Source: Streptomyces sp. CB09001 (lineage in GTDB: Bacteria; Actinomycetota; Actinomycetes; Streptomycetales; Streptomycetaceae). From it: DNA of 64,000 bases. The notes below the pieces were generated by a model, which ran no database searches, had not been told where the DNA came from, and saw only the letters and a program-made list of their open reading frames with translations. The stretch covers positions 868,001 to 932,000 of the forward strand of contig NZ_CP026730.1 of NCBI RefSeq assembly GCF_003369795.1. The letters run 5' to 3'. Below are positions 52,012 through 61,892 of the stretch, one piece after another; the stretch's first letter is position 1; each line of letters starts with the position of its first letter. The translations under genes and the position numbers were made by a program.

Positions 52012-54201
52012 ATGCGAGACCATCGGAGCGACGGCATCCCGCACGGCAATCTCCCACTGGAGCTCGACACCTTCGTCGGGAGAGGGGCGCAGCTGGCGGA
52101 GCTGGCGCGGTCGCTGGACTCCGCACGGCTGGTGACCGTCACCGGTTCCGGCGGTGTCGGCAAGTCCCGGCTGGCCGCGCGGGCGGCCGCGCGCCGCTCG
52201 CCCCGGGACGGGGTGTGGCGGGTGCAGCTGGCGCCGGTGCGGGACGAGGAGTTCGTCGACTACGCGGTGGTGGAGGCGCTGGGCCTGACCGACCACACGA
52301 CCCGGCTGCCCCGCGAGACGCTGCTCGCGCATCTGGCCGAGCGGGAGCTGCTGCTGCTCCTGGACGGGGTCGAGCACCTGGTGGACGCCTGCGCGGCGCT
52401 GGTGACCGAGCTGCTGGGCCGTGCTCCGGGGCTCAGGGTGCTGGCCGTGGGGCGCAGACCGCTGGGCGTGGCCGGCGAGCGACTGGTTCCGCTGGCGCCG
52501 CTGGGCACGGAGGAGGCGGTGGAGCTGCTGACGGTCCGGGCCGGGCAGCGGAGCGTCACCTGCGGCCACGACGCGGACCCGGACGCGGACCAGCGGGAGG
52601 TGCGCGAGCTGTGCCGGCGGCTTGACGGCATCCCGCTGGCGATCGAGCTGGCGGCGGGGCGCCTGGGCGCGCTGTCGCCGGGGCAGGTGCTGCGCCGCCT
52701 GGACGACCGGTTCCGGCTGCTGACGGGCGGGGACCGCAGCGCGCTGCCCCGGCACCGGACGCTGCGCACGGCGATCGGCTGGAGCCACGAGCTGTGCACG
52801 CCGCCGGAGCGGCTGCTGTGGGCACGCCTTTCGGTGTTCGCCGGGCCGTTCGACCTGGAGGCCGCCGAGTACGTGTGCAGCGGAGACGAGCTGCCGGCCG
52901 ACGACGTGCTCGACGTGCTCTCCGCCCTGCTCGCCCAGTCCGTGCTGACCCGCGAGGAGTCGCCCGCCGGGGTGCGCTACCGGATGCTCGACACGGTACG
53001 GGCGTACGGCGCCGACTGGCTGGCGGCGACGGGGGACGCGGACCGGCTGCGGCGACGGCACCGGGACTGGTACGTGGGCCTGGCGACCTGGTGCGAACTG
53101 GAGTGGTTCTCGCCGCGCCAGGGCGAGGTGGCCGCACGGGTGGACGCCGAACTGCCGAATCTGCGCAGTGCCCTGGAGCACTGCCTGGACGAGCCGGACG
53201 GCGCCCACCTGGGCCAGTACCTGGCGGGCGCCCTGTGGTTCCACTGGGTGGGCTGCGGGCGGCTGTCGGAGGGGCGGCACTGGCTGGAGCAGGCGGTGCG
53301 GCTGGACGCGGAGCCGACGGCGGGCGAGCAGTCCCGGCTGAAGGCGCTGTGGGTGCTCGCCTACGTGGCGATCCTGCAGGGCGACACGGTGCCCGCGCTG
53401 GCGGCGCTCCAGGAGTGCCGCGAGGAGGCGGAGCGCTCGGCGAATCCGACGGCGGTGGCGTACGCGGAGCACCGCACCGGCTGTCTGGCGCTGGTGACGG
53501 ACGACCTGTCGCGCGCGGAGACGCTGCTGCGCTCCGCGCTGCACCGCTACCGGGAGATCGGCGAGCTGAACAGCAACGTGCTGATGGGCCAGGTGGAGCT
53601 GGCGATGGCCCGGGCGTTCCAGGGCGATCTGCCGGACGCGGTGCGCCTGTGCGAGGACGTGCGCCAGGTGTGCGAGGACCACGGCGAGCGCTGGGCGCGG
53701 GGGTACGCCCTGTACGTGCTGGCGTACGCGGCCTGGAGCGACGGTGAGCCGGTGCGCGCCCGCGCGCTGCTGGCCGACTGCCTGGGCAGTGCGCACCGCT
53801 TCCGCGACCAGCTGGGCTCGGTGCTGGCGATGGAGCTGCTGGCCCTGGTCACGGTGGCGGAGGGCGACGCGGCGGAGGCGGCGGTGCTGCAGGGCGCGGC
53901 GGGGCGGATGTGGCCGTCGGTGGGGCTGCCGCTGTTCGGCTCGGCGCACTACAACGCGCCGCACGAGTTGTGCGAGGCGGCGGCCCGGGAGCAGCTGGGC
54001 GACGAACGGTACGAGGAGTGCGTGCGGCACGGGGCGCGGCTCGGGCGCCGGGAAGCGGTGGCGCGGGCCCTGCGCCGGCCCGGGGCTAGGGCCTCGCTGC
54101 CGGCGCCGCGCCCGACGGCCGTGCGACGGGCCGGGGCGGGCGCCCGGACGGCGAAGCCCGCCGCCTCGCCCACCCGGAAGGGCGGGGAGACGGCGGGCTG
54201 A
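52012..54201 (+). CDS. STAND-type ATPase with TPR-like C-terminus, no HTH seen
   Basis: A 729-residue protein in the AfsR/LuxR-like NTPase group. The nucleotide-binding region has GRGAQLAELARSL, Walker A VTGSGGVGKSRLAARAA (about residues 47-55), Walker B LLLLLDGVEHL, then VGRRPLGVAGERLVPLAPLG and a winged-helix segment ending LLAQSVLTREES. A helical TPR-like half follows. Unlike many relatives there is no BTAD or SARP domain ahead of the NTPase and no LuxR HTH at the end; the tail is Arg/Ala/Pro-rich. It might signal by protein contact. The ATG at 52012 fits a leaderless promoter; GTG 51982 is the alternative. Confidence 0.8.
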   Translation: MRDHRSDGIPHGNLPLELDTFVGRGAQLAELARSLDSARLVTVTGSGGVGKSRLAARAAARRSPRDGVWRVQLAPVRDEEFVDYAVVEALGLTDHTTRLPRETLLAHLAERELLLLLDGVEHLVDACAALVTELLGRAPGLRVLAVGRRPLGVAGERLVPLAPLGTEEAVELLTVRAGQRSVTCGHDADPDADQREVRELCRRLDGIPLAIELAAGRLGALSPGQVLRRLDDRFRLLTGGDRSALPRHRTLRTAIGWSHELCTPPERLLWARLSVFAGPFDLEAAEYVCSGDELPADDVLDVLSALLAQSVLTREESPAGVRYRMLDTVRAYGADWLAATGDADRLRRRHRDWYVGLATWCELEWFSPRQGEVAARVDAELPNLRSALEHCLDEPDGAHLGQYLAGALWFHWVGCGRLSEGRHWLEQAVRLDAEPTAGEQSRLKALWVLAYVAILQGDTVPALAALQECREEAERSANPTAVAYAEHRTGCLALVTDDLSRAETLLRSALHRYREIGELNSNVLMGQVELAMARAFQGDLPDAVRLCEDVRQVCEDHGERWARGYALYVLAYAAWSDGEPVRARALLADCLGSAHRFRDQLGSVLAMELLALVTVAEGDAAEAAVLQGAAGRMWPSVGLPLFGSAHYNAPHELCEAAAREQLGDERYEECVRHGARLGRREAVARALRRPGARASLPAPRPTAVRRAGAGARTAKPAASPTRKGGETAG
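54155..54199. terminator. terminator hairpin embedded in the STAND gene 3' end
   Basis: AGCCCGCCG...CGGCGGGCT pair outside, and CTCGCCC/GGGCGgGGAG pair inside, with an 8-nt loop. The hairpin overlaps the last codons of the STAND ATPase gene and precedes the convergent rpsD stop by 47 bp. Confidence 0.65.
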
Positions 54202-54245
54202 GGTACCGCTGGTACTGCGCCTGCTCGTTCAGCGTTTCCGCTGGA

Positions 54246-54860
54246 TCAGCGGGCGTAGTACTCGACGACGAGCTGCTCGTCGCAGATCACCGGGATCTCC
54301 TTGCGGTTCGGCTCGCGGTCCAGGCGGAACGCCAGGGCCTTGAGGTTCACCTGGAGGTAGCGCGGGGTCTCGCCGTCGGGGGCGAAGCCACCTTCGCGGG
54401 CGATGGTGAAGAGCGTCTTCTCCTTGGAGCGCTCGCGCACCTGCACCACGTCGTCCGGACGGACGCGGAAGGACGGCTTGTCGACCTTCTGGCCGTTGAC
54501 CTGGATGTGGCCGTGGACGACCATCTGGCGGGCCTGGTAGATCGTGCGGGCGATGCCCGAACGCAGGACCAGCGCGTCGAGACGGCGCTCGAGCTCGATG
54601 ACCAGGGCCTCGCCGGTCTTCATGTTGGTCTTGGAGGCACGCTCGTAGGCGCGGACGAGCTGACGCTCGCTGAGGTCGTACTGCGCGCGCAGACGCTGCT
54701 TCTCGAGCAGACGGACCTTGTAGTCCGAGTTCTGCTTGCGGCCGCGGCCGTGCTCACCCGGCGGGTAGGGGCGGGCCTCGAAGTACTTGACGGCCTTCGG
54801 GGTCAGCGCGATGCCGAGGGCACGCGACTTCTTGACCTTGGGGCGGGGCTGGTTCGCCAC
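54246..54860 (-). CDS. rpsD: 30S ribosomal protein S4
   Basis: A 204-residue primary rRNA-binding protein. The N-terminal region ([33 protein letters not shown]) lacks the four zinc-binding cysteines found in C+ S4 proteins, so this is a zinc-free C- form. The S4 domain follows: [37 protein letters not shown]. The C-terminal [14 protein letters not shown] is typical. The GTG at 54860 starts conserved sequence. A 290-bp leader lies upstream. Confidence 0.97.
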   Translation of the reverse strand: MANQPRPKVKKSRALGIALTPKAVKYFEARPYPPGEHGRGRKQNSDYKVRLLEKQRLRAQYDLSERQLVRAYERASKTNMKTGEALVIELERRLDALVLRSGIARTIYQARQMVVHGHIQVNGQKVDKPSFRVRPDDVVQVRERSKEKTLFTIAREGGFAPDGETPRYLQVNLKALAFRLDREPNRKEIPVICDEQLVVEYYAR

Positions 54861-55153
54861 TGTCTGTGTCTCTTTCCTGGATTTCCGGCTTGTCAGGGTT
54901 GAGGGAGGTCGCATCCGCAGCCGGGGAAACCCGCCGGGTCCGCTCGGGACCTGCCGGGCAGCCGCTCCCTGGTCTGGGCACATACGTGCAGCACGCGAGT
55001 GGCCCACCGACCGCTCCCGGATCTCCGGGTGGTGGTGGGCTGCCCGCGACACCATCGACGGTGCGCGACGCTCCTGGAACCCGTGAGGGTTCCGGCCGGT
55101 CGTCCCGTTCTGACTGCACGGGACACGGCACTCCGAGGGATTCTACAGGCTGT
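54861..55153 (-). other. rpsD upstream/leader region
   Basis: No gene is supported in these 293 bp. On the minus strand it holds the rpsD promoter and leader. A perfect hairpin GGAACCC-TCAC-GGGTTCC occurs at 55076-55093. Its place near the rarA stop (55154) suits either a rarA terminator or a structured rpsD leader. I found no recognisable riboswitch or S4 autoregulation motif. Confidence 0.35.
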
Positions 55154-56509
55154 TCAGGACGGCTTGCGACCGAGGTGCCCGCGGGTCCACTCCACCGCGT
55201 CCGCGTACCGGGCCTCGGCGCCGTGCCGGGTCGGCGTGTAGTACGTCCGGTCCTTGAGTCCGTCCGGGGCGTACTGCTGGGCGGCGATGCCCTCGGGCAG
55301 GTCGTGCGGGTACACGTAGCCCTGTCCGTGTCCGAGCTTGCCCGCGCCCTTGTAGTGGCTGTCGCGCAGGTGGGCGGGGACCGGTCCGGTGTGCCCCTTG
55401 CGCACGTCGTCCAGGGCGGCGCCGATGGCGGTGGTCGCGGCGTTGGACTTGGGGGCCAGGGCGAGGGCGATAGTGGCGTGGCTGAGGGTGAGCGCGGCCT
55501 CGGGGAAGCCGATCATGGCGACGGCCTGGGCGGCGGCGACGGCGATCTGCAGGGCGTTCGGATCGGCCAGGCCGATGTCCTCGCTGGCCGAGATCATCAG
55601 CCGTCGGGCAATGAAGCGGGGGTCCTCGCCGGCCTCGATCATCCGGGCCAGGTAGTGCAGGGCGGCGTCCACGTCGGAGCCGCGGATGGACTTGATCAGG
55701 GCGCTGGCGACGTCGTAGTGCTGGTCGCCGTCGCGGTCGTACTTCACCGCGGCCCAGTCGACCGTCTCCTCCAGCGTGGTCAGGCCGATCTCCGCCTCGC
55801 CCTTGTCGAGGGCGGCCCCGGCGGCGGCCTCCAGCGCGGTGAGCGCGCGCCGGGCGTCGCCGCCCGCGATGCGCAGCAGATGCCCCTCGGTGTCCTCGGG
55901 CAGGGTGACGGCGCCCCCCAGGCCGCGCTCGGCGGTCAGGGCGCGGCGCAGCAGGTCGCGGACGTCGTCGTCGGTGAGGGGTTCGAGGGTGAGCAGGAGG
56001 GAGCGGGAGAGCAGCGGGGAGATCACCGAGAAGTACGGGTTCTCGGTGGTGGCGGCGATCAGGGTGACCCAGCGGTTCTCCACGGCCGGGAGCAGGGAGT
56101 CCTGCTGGGCCTTGCTGAAGCGGTGGATCTCGTCCAGGAAGAGGACGGTCTCCTTGCCGTACCCGCCGACCGCGCGGCGGGCGCCGTCGATGACCGCACG
56201 GACCTCCTTGACGCCCGCGGTGATCGCCGACAGCTCCACGAACCGCTTGTTGGTGGCCTTGGAGACGACGTACGCCAGGGTGGTCTTGCCGGTGCCCGGC
56301 GGCCCCCAGAGGATGACCGAGGAGGGCCCCGCGGGTCCGGACGCGCCCTCGCCGACCAGGCGGCGCAGGGGGGATCCGGGCTTGAGCAGGTGCTGCTGGC
56401 CGACGACCTCGTCGAGGGTGCGCGGGCGCATCCGCACGGCGAGGGGGCTGCCGGTCGGGTCCTTCTCCTGGCGTTCTTCGGCTGCGGCGGTGAACAGATC
56501 GGGCTCCAC
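55154..56509 (-). CDS. rarA: replication-associated recombination protein A (MgsA/RarA)
   Basis: A 451-residue AAA+ ATPase of the clamp-loader group. Walker A reads [18 protein letters not shown], Walker [19 protein letters not shown], and sensor-1 [18 protein letters not shown]. The C-terminal part has [20 protein letters not shown] and DVGLADP-like [12 protein letters not shown]. It acts at stalled forks. The GTG at 56509 opens the conserved EPDLF sequence; TTG at 56539 is a further candidate. Confidence 0.93.
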   Translation of the reverse strand: MEPDLFTAAAEERQEKDPTGSPLAVRMRPRTLDEVVGQQHLLKPGSPLRRLVGEGASGPAGPSSVILWGPPGTGKTTLAYVVSKATNKRFVELSAITAGVKEVRAVIDGARRAVGGYGKETVLFLDEIHRFSKAQQDSLLPAVENRWVTLIAATTENPYFSVISPLLSRSLLLTLEPLTDDDVRDLLRRALTAERGLGGAVTLPEDTEGHLLRIAGGDARRALTALEAAAGAALDKGEAEIGLTTLEETVDWAAVKYDRDGDQHYDVASALIKSIRGSDVDAALHYLARMIEAGEDPRFIARRLMISASEDIGLADPNALQIAVAAAQAVAMIGFPEAALTLSHATIALALAPKSNAATTAIGAALDDVRKGHTGPVPAHLRDSHYKGAGKLGHGQGYVYPHDLPEGIAAQQYAPDGLKDRTYYTPTRHGAEARYADAVEWTRGHLGRKPS

Positions 56510-56542
56510 GCCTTGAACCCTAAATGACCGCACCGACAACGC

Positions 56543-56563
56543 GGCGGGCCCGGTGGGCCCGCC
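56543..56563 (-). terminator. hairpin downstream of the VKOR gene
   Basis: A 9-bp perfect stem GGCGGGCCC/GGGCCCGCC with a 3-nt loop lies 16 bp past the VKOR stop and before rarA. Confidence 0.6.
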
Positions 56564-56578
56564 CTCGCGGAAGACCGG

Positions 56579-57241
56579 TCAGCTGGTCCAGAAGTCCCAC
56601 CAGCGGGTGAGGATCATCATGCCGATGATGCCGATGTGCAGCACCGGCAGCACCCAGGTGAACTCGCCGAAGAACCCGCGCAGCCAGCCCGGCGCGGGCA
56701 GGAAGCCCTTGCGGACGTTGAAGGACGTCACGTACCAGAACATCAGGATCGTGGCGACCCAGGCCAGGCAGCACCACAGGCACAGCGAGTTGATCCGGTA
56801 CAGGGACTGGAACTGGAGCCACGAGACGAACGCGACGCCGAAGAGGCAGCCGGCGTTGAAGGTCAGCCAGTACCAGCGCGGGTAGGTGGCACGGGCGAGC
56901 AGGCTCACGCCGACGCAGATGACGATGCCGTAGGCGACGAGGCCGAGCATCGGGTTGGGGAAGCCGAAGACGGAGGCCTGGTCGCTCTCCATGATGTTGC
57001 CGCAGGAGACGACCGGGTTGAGGCTGCAGCCGGGCGTGAACGTGGTGCCGGCGACCTTGGCCTCGAGGATCTTCTGCTTGTCGATCGTGATGACCCACGC
57101 GGCGAGCAGGCCGGCCGCGCCCGTGATCACCAGGAGCAGCGCGAGGGCCCGGCTGCCGCCCTCGGTGCGCGGGGTGCGGGTGCCGCTGTCCGGCGCGGAC
57201 TCTGCCACGGTGGAGACGTCCTTCACTGTCGTCTTGCTCAT
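56579..57241 (-). CDS. vitamin K epoxide reductase family protein
   Basis: A 220-residue membrane protein with about five membrane segments. The VKOR active-site pair lies in LCLWCCLAWVATI (CxxC), with the loop cysteines in TPGCSLNPVVSCGNIM. The SDQASVFGFPNPMLGL stretch is conserved in bacterial VKORs, which reoxidise DsbA-like thiol oxidases using quinones. No fused thioredoxin domain is present. The ATG at 57241 follows GGAG-poor sequence but begins a normal polar N-terminus. Confidence 0.92.
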   Translation of the reverse strand: MSKTTVKDVSTVAESAPDSGTRTPRTEGGSRALALLLVITGAAGLLAAWVITIDKQKILEAKVAGTTFTPGCSLNPVVSCGNIMESDQASVFGFPNPMLGLVAYGIVICVGVSLLARATYPRWYWLTFNAGCLFGVAFVSWLQFQSLYRINSLCLWCCLAWVATILMFWYVTSFNVRKGFLPAPGWLRGFFGEFTWVLPVLHIGIIGMMILTRWWDFWTS

Positions 57242-57386
57242 CACGCCGATTCCGTCGCTGGGGAGTGGGACCTGCTTCGGGCAGGGGCCATTGTGCCGCA
57301 CAAGCCTGTATGGGCACCGTTCGATGAGCCTATGAACGGATCGGCGATCACTCCGGAGCGGCGCCTTCCGGCCACCACCCGTTCCC

Positions 57387-57420
57387 CAGGGGCACGCGCG
57401 AGCGAGAACACGTGCCCCTG
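57387..57420 (-). terminator. hairpin downstream of hisS
   Basis: A 10-bp perfect stem CAGGGGCACG/CGTGCCCCTG with a 14-nt loop lies 15 bp past the hisS stop. Confidence 0.65.
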
Positions 57421-57435
57421 AAGGGTGTCGGCCCG

Positions 57436-58698
57436 CTAGCCGAGCCTCGACTCCAGCTCCGCCACGATCTCGTTGACGCCGATCGCGGTCTGCTCGCCGG
57501 ACTCCATGTCCTTGAGCTGGACGACGCCCTCGGCGAGATCCCGCTCGCCCAGGACCAGGGTGTAGCGGGCGCCGGAGCGGTTGGCCGCCTTCATCGCGGC
57601 CTTCAGGCCCTTGCCGCCGTAGGAGAAGTCGGCGGCGACGCCGTTCTTGCGCAGCTCGGTGACCTTGGCGAACAGGATCCGGCGGGCCTCCTCGCCGAGC
57701 GGGACCGCGAAGACGGAGGTGGTGGACGGGATGTCCGGTTCGATGCCCTCCGCCTCCAGGGCGAGGACGGTGCGGTCGACGCCGAGGGCCCAGCCGACCG
57801 AGGGCAGGGAAGGGCCGCCGATCATCTCGGACAGGCCGTCGTAACGGCCGCCGCCGCCCACCGCGGACTGGGAGCCCAGTCCGTCGTGGACGAACTCGAA
57901 CGTCGTGCGCGTGTAGTAGTCCAGGCCGCGCACCAGCTTCGGGTCGTCCTCGAAGACCACGCCCGCCGCCGTGATCAGCTCGCGTACCTCCTCGTGGTAC
58001 GCCTTGCAGGCGTCGCACAGGTAGTCGCGCAGCAGCGGGGCGTCGGTGAGCTGCTTCTGGACGTCCGGCCGCTTGTCGTCCAGGACGCGCAGCGGATTGA
58101 TCTCCGCGCGGCGCAGGGTCTCCTCGTCCAGGTCGAGCCCCCGCAGGAAGTCCTGGAGCGCGGCCCGGTAGACGGGACGGCACTCCTGGTCGCCCAGGGA
58201 GTTGAGCAGGATGCGGAAGTTCTGCAGGCCGAGTGCGCGGTACGACTGGTCGGCCAGGATGATCAGTTCGGCGTCCAGGGCCGGGTCCTCGGCGCCGATC
58301 GCCTCGGCGCCCACCTGGGAGAAGTGGCGGTAACGGCCCTTCTGGGGGCGCTCGTAGCGGTACTGCGAGCCCGAGTACCAGACCTTGACGGGCAGGTTGC
58401 CCGCCTTGTGCAGGTTGGCCTCGAGGACCGCGCGCAGCACGGGCGCGGTGGTCTCCGGGCGCAGGGCGAGCCGGTCGCCGCCCTTGGTCTCGAAGACGTA
58501 CATCTCCTTGGTCACGATGTCGGTGGACTCGCCGACACCGCGCGCGAACAGCTCGACGTTCTCGAAGCCGGGCGTCTCGATGTAGCCGTAGCCGGAGTTG
58601 CGCAGCGGGGCGGCGATCGCCTCGCGGACCGCCAGGAACTTGGCGGAGTCGGGCGGCAGCAGGTCGTACGTGCCCTTGGGGGCCTTGAAGGTGCTCAC
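57436..58698 (-). CDS. hisS: histidyl-tRNA synthetase
   Basis: A 420-residue class II synthetase. Motif 2 reads [20 protein letters not shown], and the histidine-specific loops [17 protein letters not shown] and [14 protein letters not shown] are present. The C-terminal anticodon-binding domain has [20 protein letters not shown]. The GTG at 58698 starts the conserved [13 protein letters not shown]; the long upstream frame is not family sequence. It lies 12 bp after the MBL hydrolase gene, so the pair may be one operon. Confidence 0.97.
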   Translation of the reverse strand: MSTFKAPKGTYDLLPPDSAKFLAVREAIAAPLRNSGYGYIETPGFENVELFARGVGESTDIVTKEMYVFETKGGDRLALRPETTAPVLRAVLEANLHKAGNLPVKVWYSGSQYRYERPQKGRYRHFSQVGAEAIGAEDPALDAELIILADQSYRALGLQNFRILLNSLGDQECRPVYRAALQDFLRGLDLDEETLRRAEINPLRVLDDKRPDVQKQLTDAPLLRDYLCDACKAYHEEVRELITAAGVVFEDDPKLVRGLDYYTRTTFEFVHDGLGSQSAVGGGGRYDGLSEMIGGPSLPSVGWALGVDRTVLALEAEGIEPDIPSTTSVFAVPLGEEARRILFAKVTELRKNGVAADFSYGGKGLKAAMKAANRSGARYTLVLGERDLAEGVVQLKDMESGEQTAIGVNEIVAELESRLG

Positions 58699-58709
58699 GG
58701 AAGGTCTCG

Positions 58710-59426
58710 TCACATTCCTCGTCGGGGCGCGTTCGGAGCGCTGTTCCCTTGGCGGCCTGCGGCCACTTGCCGCAAGTACGGGTTGGTGGCGCGTTCCTGG
58801 CCGATGGTCGTCTGGGGGCCGTGTCCGGAGAGCACCACGGTCGAGTCGTCGAGCGGCAGGCACACGCGTGCCAGGGACTCGAGCATGTCGTCCATGGAGC
58901 CACCGGGGAAGTCGGTGCGTCCGATGGAGCCGGCGAACAGCAGGTCGCCCGAGAACATCACCGGCGGGATGTCCGCCGCCTCGGGCAGGCCGAAGGTCAC
59001 CGACCCCTTGGTATGGCCGGGCGCGTGCGCGACGGTCAGCTCCAGGCCCGCCAGCGCCAGCCTCGCGCCGTCGGTCAGCTCCTTGACGTCGTCCGGCTCC
59101 CCGACGGTCAGCTCGCCCATGAGCGGCATGCCGATGCTGCGGCCGATCCCCTTCTCGGGGTCGCTCATCATGAAGCGGTCCTCGGGGTGGATCCAGGCGG
59201 GCACGTCGTGCGCGCCGCACACCGGGACGACCGAGGCGACGTGGTCGATGTGGCCGTGGGTGAGGACGACGGCGACGGGCTTGAGCCGATGCTTGCGGAT
59301 CGCGTCCTCGACTCCGGGGGCCGCCTGGTGGCCCGGGTCGATGATCACGCACTCCTCACCGGCGGCGGGGGCGACGAGATAGCAGTTCGTCCCCCAGGCC
59401 CCGGCGGGGAACCCGGCAATGAGCAC
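58710..59426 (-). CDS. MBL-fold metallo-hydrolase (glyoxalase II-like)
   Basis: A 238-residue metallo-beta-lactamase-fold hydrolase. Metal ligands are complete: THGHIDH (HxHxDH), [10 protein letters not shown] for the third His, [19 protein letters not shown] for the bridging Asp, and [11 protein letters not shown] for the last His. Such proteins upstream of hisS are usually glyoxalase II-like thioester hydrolases. The GTG at 59426 has AAGGA 6 nt upstream. Confidence 0.9.
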   Translation of the reverse strand: MLIAGFPAGAWGTNCYLVAPAAGEECVIIDPGHQAAPGVEDAIRKHRLKPVAVVLTHGHIDHVASVVPVCGAHDVPAWIHPEDRFMMSDPEKGIGRSIGMPLMGELTVGEPDDVKELTDGARLALAGLELTVAHAPGHTKGSVTFGLPEAADIPPVMFSGDLLFAGSIGRTDFPGGSMDDMLESLARVCLPLDDSTVVLSGHGPQTTIGQERATNPYLRQVAAGRQGNSAPNAPRRGM

Positions 59427-59609
59427 GATCGTCCTTCGTTTGGGTCGGTACGGGTGGGCTTGCGAACGGGTCGCGCCCATGGTCAGAGCCTACCGGCGGT
59501 GCCGATTTCTCAGCGAACCCATATACGGTACGGGGCTACACGCCCACGGTCGGCTCATCGCACCCACGCGTACCGGTCGGCACACGAAGACGCATGAGGA
59601 GAGAACCCG

Positions 59610-60446
59610 GTGGTCACCCAGGAGCAGCGGCGGCGTCAGCTCGCCCGGGAGAAGTTCTTGCGGCAGCAGCAGCGACGCACCTCCGCGCGACGCAAGTCAC
59701 GCATGCGCAACGCCGCGGTCGCGTCGGTGCTCGGCGTCATTCTGATCGGCAGTGTCGCGCTGTACACGACCGGAGTGGTCCTGGGGGACGACGACGACAG
59801 CAAGACGAACGCGAGCGCGGAGGTCACGCCGAGCGCCTCGGCTCCGAGCAAGGCGCCGGACCCGTGCGAGAAGCCCGCCGAGGGCAAGGTCAAGACGCAG
59901 ACCTGGAAGAAGGAACCTGCGACGACCATCGACGAGTCGGCGAAGTACACGATGAAGCTGGCGACCACGTGCGGTGACATAGACATCGCGCTGAAGGCGA
60001 AGGCGGCACCGCACACCGTCAACTCGTTCGACTTCCTGGCCGGCAAGGGCTACTTCGACCACACCAAGTGCCACCGGCTCACCACCGAGGGCATCTACGT
60101 GCTCCAGTGCGGCGACCCCACGGCCCAGGGCAACGGCGGTCCCGGCTACAACATCCCGGACGAGAACCTGAAGGACAAGAGCCTCAAGGACAACGTGTAC
60201 CCGGCGGGCACGGTGGCGATGGCCAACACCGGTCAGCCGGACTCCGGCGGGAGCCAGTTCTTCCTCGTGTACCAGGACAGCCAGCTGCCTCCCAGCTACA
60301 CCCCGTTCGGCACGGTGTCGGAGGAGGGCATGACCGTACTGAAGAAGATCGCCTCCGCGGGAGCCCAGCCCGCGGACCCCACGACCGGCAACACCGCGCC
60401 CAACGCGACGGTCGTGATCGACAAGGCGACCGTCACGAAATCCTGA
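59610..60446 (+). CDS. membrane-anchored cyclophilin-type peptidyl-prolyl isomerase
   Basis: A 278-residue protein. A basic N-terminus (REKFLRQQQRRTSARRKSR) precedes one membrane segment (AAVASVLGVILIGSVALYTT, about residues 35-54). A Ser/Ala/Pro linker leads to an external cyclophilin domain with APHTVNSFDFLAGKGYFDHT, TKCHRLTTEGIYVLQCGDPT, GTVAMANTGQPDSGGSQFFL and YTPFGTV. The usual FHR motif is CHR here. The GTG at 59610 follows AGGAGA by 8 nt. It is divergent from the MBL gene. Confidence 0.92.
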   Translation: MVTQEQRRRQLAREKFLRQQQRRTSARRKSRMRNAAVASVLGVILIGSVALYTTGVVLGDDDDSKTNASAEVTPSASAPSKAPDPCEKPAEGKVKTQTWKKEPATTIDESAKYTMKLATTCGDIDIALKAKAAPHTVNSFDFLAGKGYFDHTKCHRLTTEGIYVLQCGDPTAQGNGGPGYNIPDENLKDKSLKDNVYPAGTVAMANTGQPDSGGSQFFLVYQDSQLPPSYTPFGTVSEEGMTVLKKIASAGAQPADPTTGNTAPNATVVIDKATVTKS

Positions 60447-60580
60447 CCCTCATCAGCGAAAGTTCGGTCGCGCGGGTGCGGACAGGCCACCCGCCGGTCG
60501 CCTATGTTGGCCGTGACGAAACTGTGGACGATGCCCGGGGGTAGCGAAGCCCTCCGCAGGCATCATGTGGAGGAGGCGCT

Positions 60581-61810
60581 GTGAGCAGCGACCCGTGGGG
60601 CCGCGTCGATGAGACGGGGACCGTGTACGTGCGTACGGCCGACGGCGAGCAGGTCGTCGGCTCCTGGCAGGCAGGCTCCCCCGAGGAGGCACTCGCCTAC
60701 TTCGAACGCAAGTACGAAGGCCTGGTTGTCGAGATCGGCCTCCTCGAGAAGCGGGTGAAGACCACCGACCTGTCGGCCAAGGACGCCCAGACCGCCGTCG
60801 ACCACCTGCGCGAGCAGGTGGACGCACACCACGCGGTCGGCGACCTGGAGGCTCTGCGGGCCCGGCTGGACCAGCTCGTCGCGCTCGTGGAGACACGGCG
60901 CGAGGAGCGCAAGGCCCAGCGGGCCAAGCAGTCCGACGAGGCGCGCGGCGCCAAGGAGGCCCTGGTCGCCGAGGCCGAGGAGCTGGCGCGCTCGGACCAG
61001 TGGCGGGCGGCCGGTGAGCGGCTACGGTCCCTGGTCGACACCTGGAAGGGTCTGCCGCGTCTGGACCGCAAGTCCGACGACGAGCTGTGGCACCGCTTCT
61101 CGCACGCGCGCTCGGCGTTCTCCAAGCGCCGCAAGCAGCACTTCGCACAGCTCGACGCACAGCGCGAGGAGGCACGGCGGATCAAGGAGCGGCTGGTCTC
61201 CGAGGCCGAGGCGCTGTCGAACTCGACGGACTGGGGGCCGACGGCCGCGCGCTACCGCGACCTGATGTCCGAGTGGAAGGCCGCGGGCCGCGCCCAGCGC
61301 GAGCACGAGGACGACCTGTGGAACCGCTTCCGCGGCGCCCAGGACGTGTTCTTCGCCGCCCGCAGCTCGGTCTTCGCCGAGCGGGACGCCGAGCAGACGG
61401 AGAACCTGAAGCTCAAGGAGGAGCTGGCCGCGGAGGCCGAGAAGCTCGTCCCGGTCACCGACCTCAAGTCGGCCCGCGCCGCGTTCCGTTCGGTCAACGA
61501 GCGCTGGGAGGCCATCGGCCACGTGCCGCGCGACTCCCGGCCGAAGGTCGAGGGGCGGATGCACGCGGTCGAGCGTGCCCTCCAGGAGGCCGAGGAGGCC
61601 GAGTGGCGCCGGACCAACCCGGAGGCACGCGCGCGGGCCGAGGGCCTGACCGGTCAGCTCCAGGCCGCCGTGGACAAGCTGCGCTCCCAGGTCGAGCAGG
61701 CGCGCGCCCAGGGCAACGACGCCAAGGCCGACAAGCTCGCGCGTGAGCTGGAGGGCCGCCAGGCGCTCCTCGACCAGGCGCTCAAGGGGCTGCACGAGTT
61801 CGGCGGCTGA
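60581..61810 (+). CDS. DUF349 domain-containing protein
   Basis: A 409-residue soluble, mostly helical protein with repeated DUF349 units. Recurrent pattern W-x-x-A/T-x-x-R-x-L-x-x-x-W occurs at LARSDQWRAAGERLRSLVDT, STDWGPTAARYRDLMSEWKA and LKSARAAFRSVNERWEAIGH. Heptad-rich segments join them. The family is uncharacterised in detail and has been linked in some bacteria to RNA helicase or ribosome functions. The GTG at 60581 follows GGAGGAGG closely. It converges with relA. Confidence 0.88.
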   Translation: MSSDPWGRVDETGTVYVRTADGEQVVGSWQAGSPEEALAYFERKYEGLVVEIGLLEKRVKTTDLSAKDAQTAVDHLREQVDAHHAVGDLEALRARLDQLVALVETRREERKAQRAKQSDEARGAKEALVAEAEELARSDQWRAAGERLRSLVDTWKGLPRLDRKSDDELWHRFSHARSAFSKRRKQHFAQLDAQREEARRIKERLVSEAEALSNSTDWGPTAARYRDLMSEWKAAGRAQREHEDDLWNRFRGAQDVFFAARSSVFAERDAEQTENLKLKEELAAEAEKLVPVTDLKSARAAFRSVNERWEAIGHVPRDSRPKVEGRMHAVERALQEAEEAEWRRTNPEARARAEGLTGQLQAAVDKLRSQVEQARAQGNDAKADKLARELEGRQALLDQALKGLHEFGG

Positions 61811-61825
61811 CCACGGTCGAGGACC

Positions 61826-61878
61826 GCACACGAGAGGGGCCCCCGTACGCACCGTACGGGAGCCCCTCTCGTGTGTGC
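61826..61878. terminator. bidirectional terminator between the DUF349 gene and relA
   Basis: A nearly perfect stem of about 24 bp (GCACACGAGAGGGG-CCCCGTACG and complement) with a 3-nt loop separates two convergent genes, 16 bp past one stop and 15 bp before the other. Confidence 0.85.
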
Positions 61879-61892
61879 GCCTGTACGGCCGC

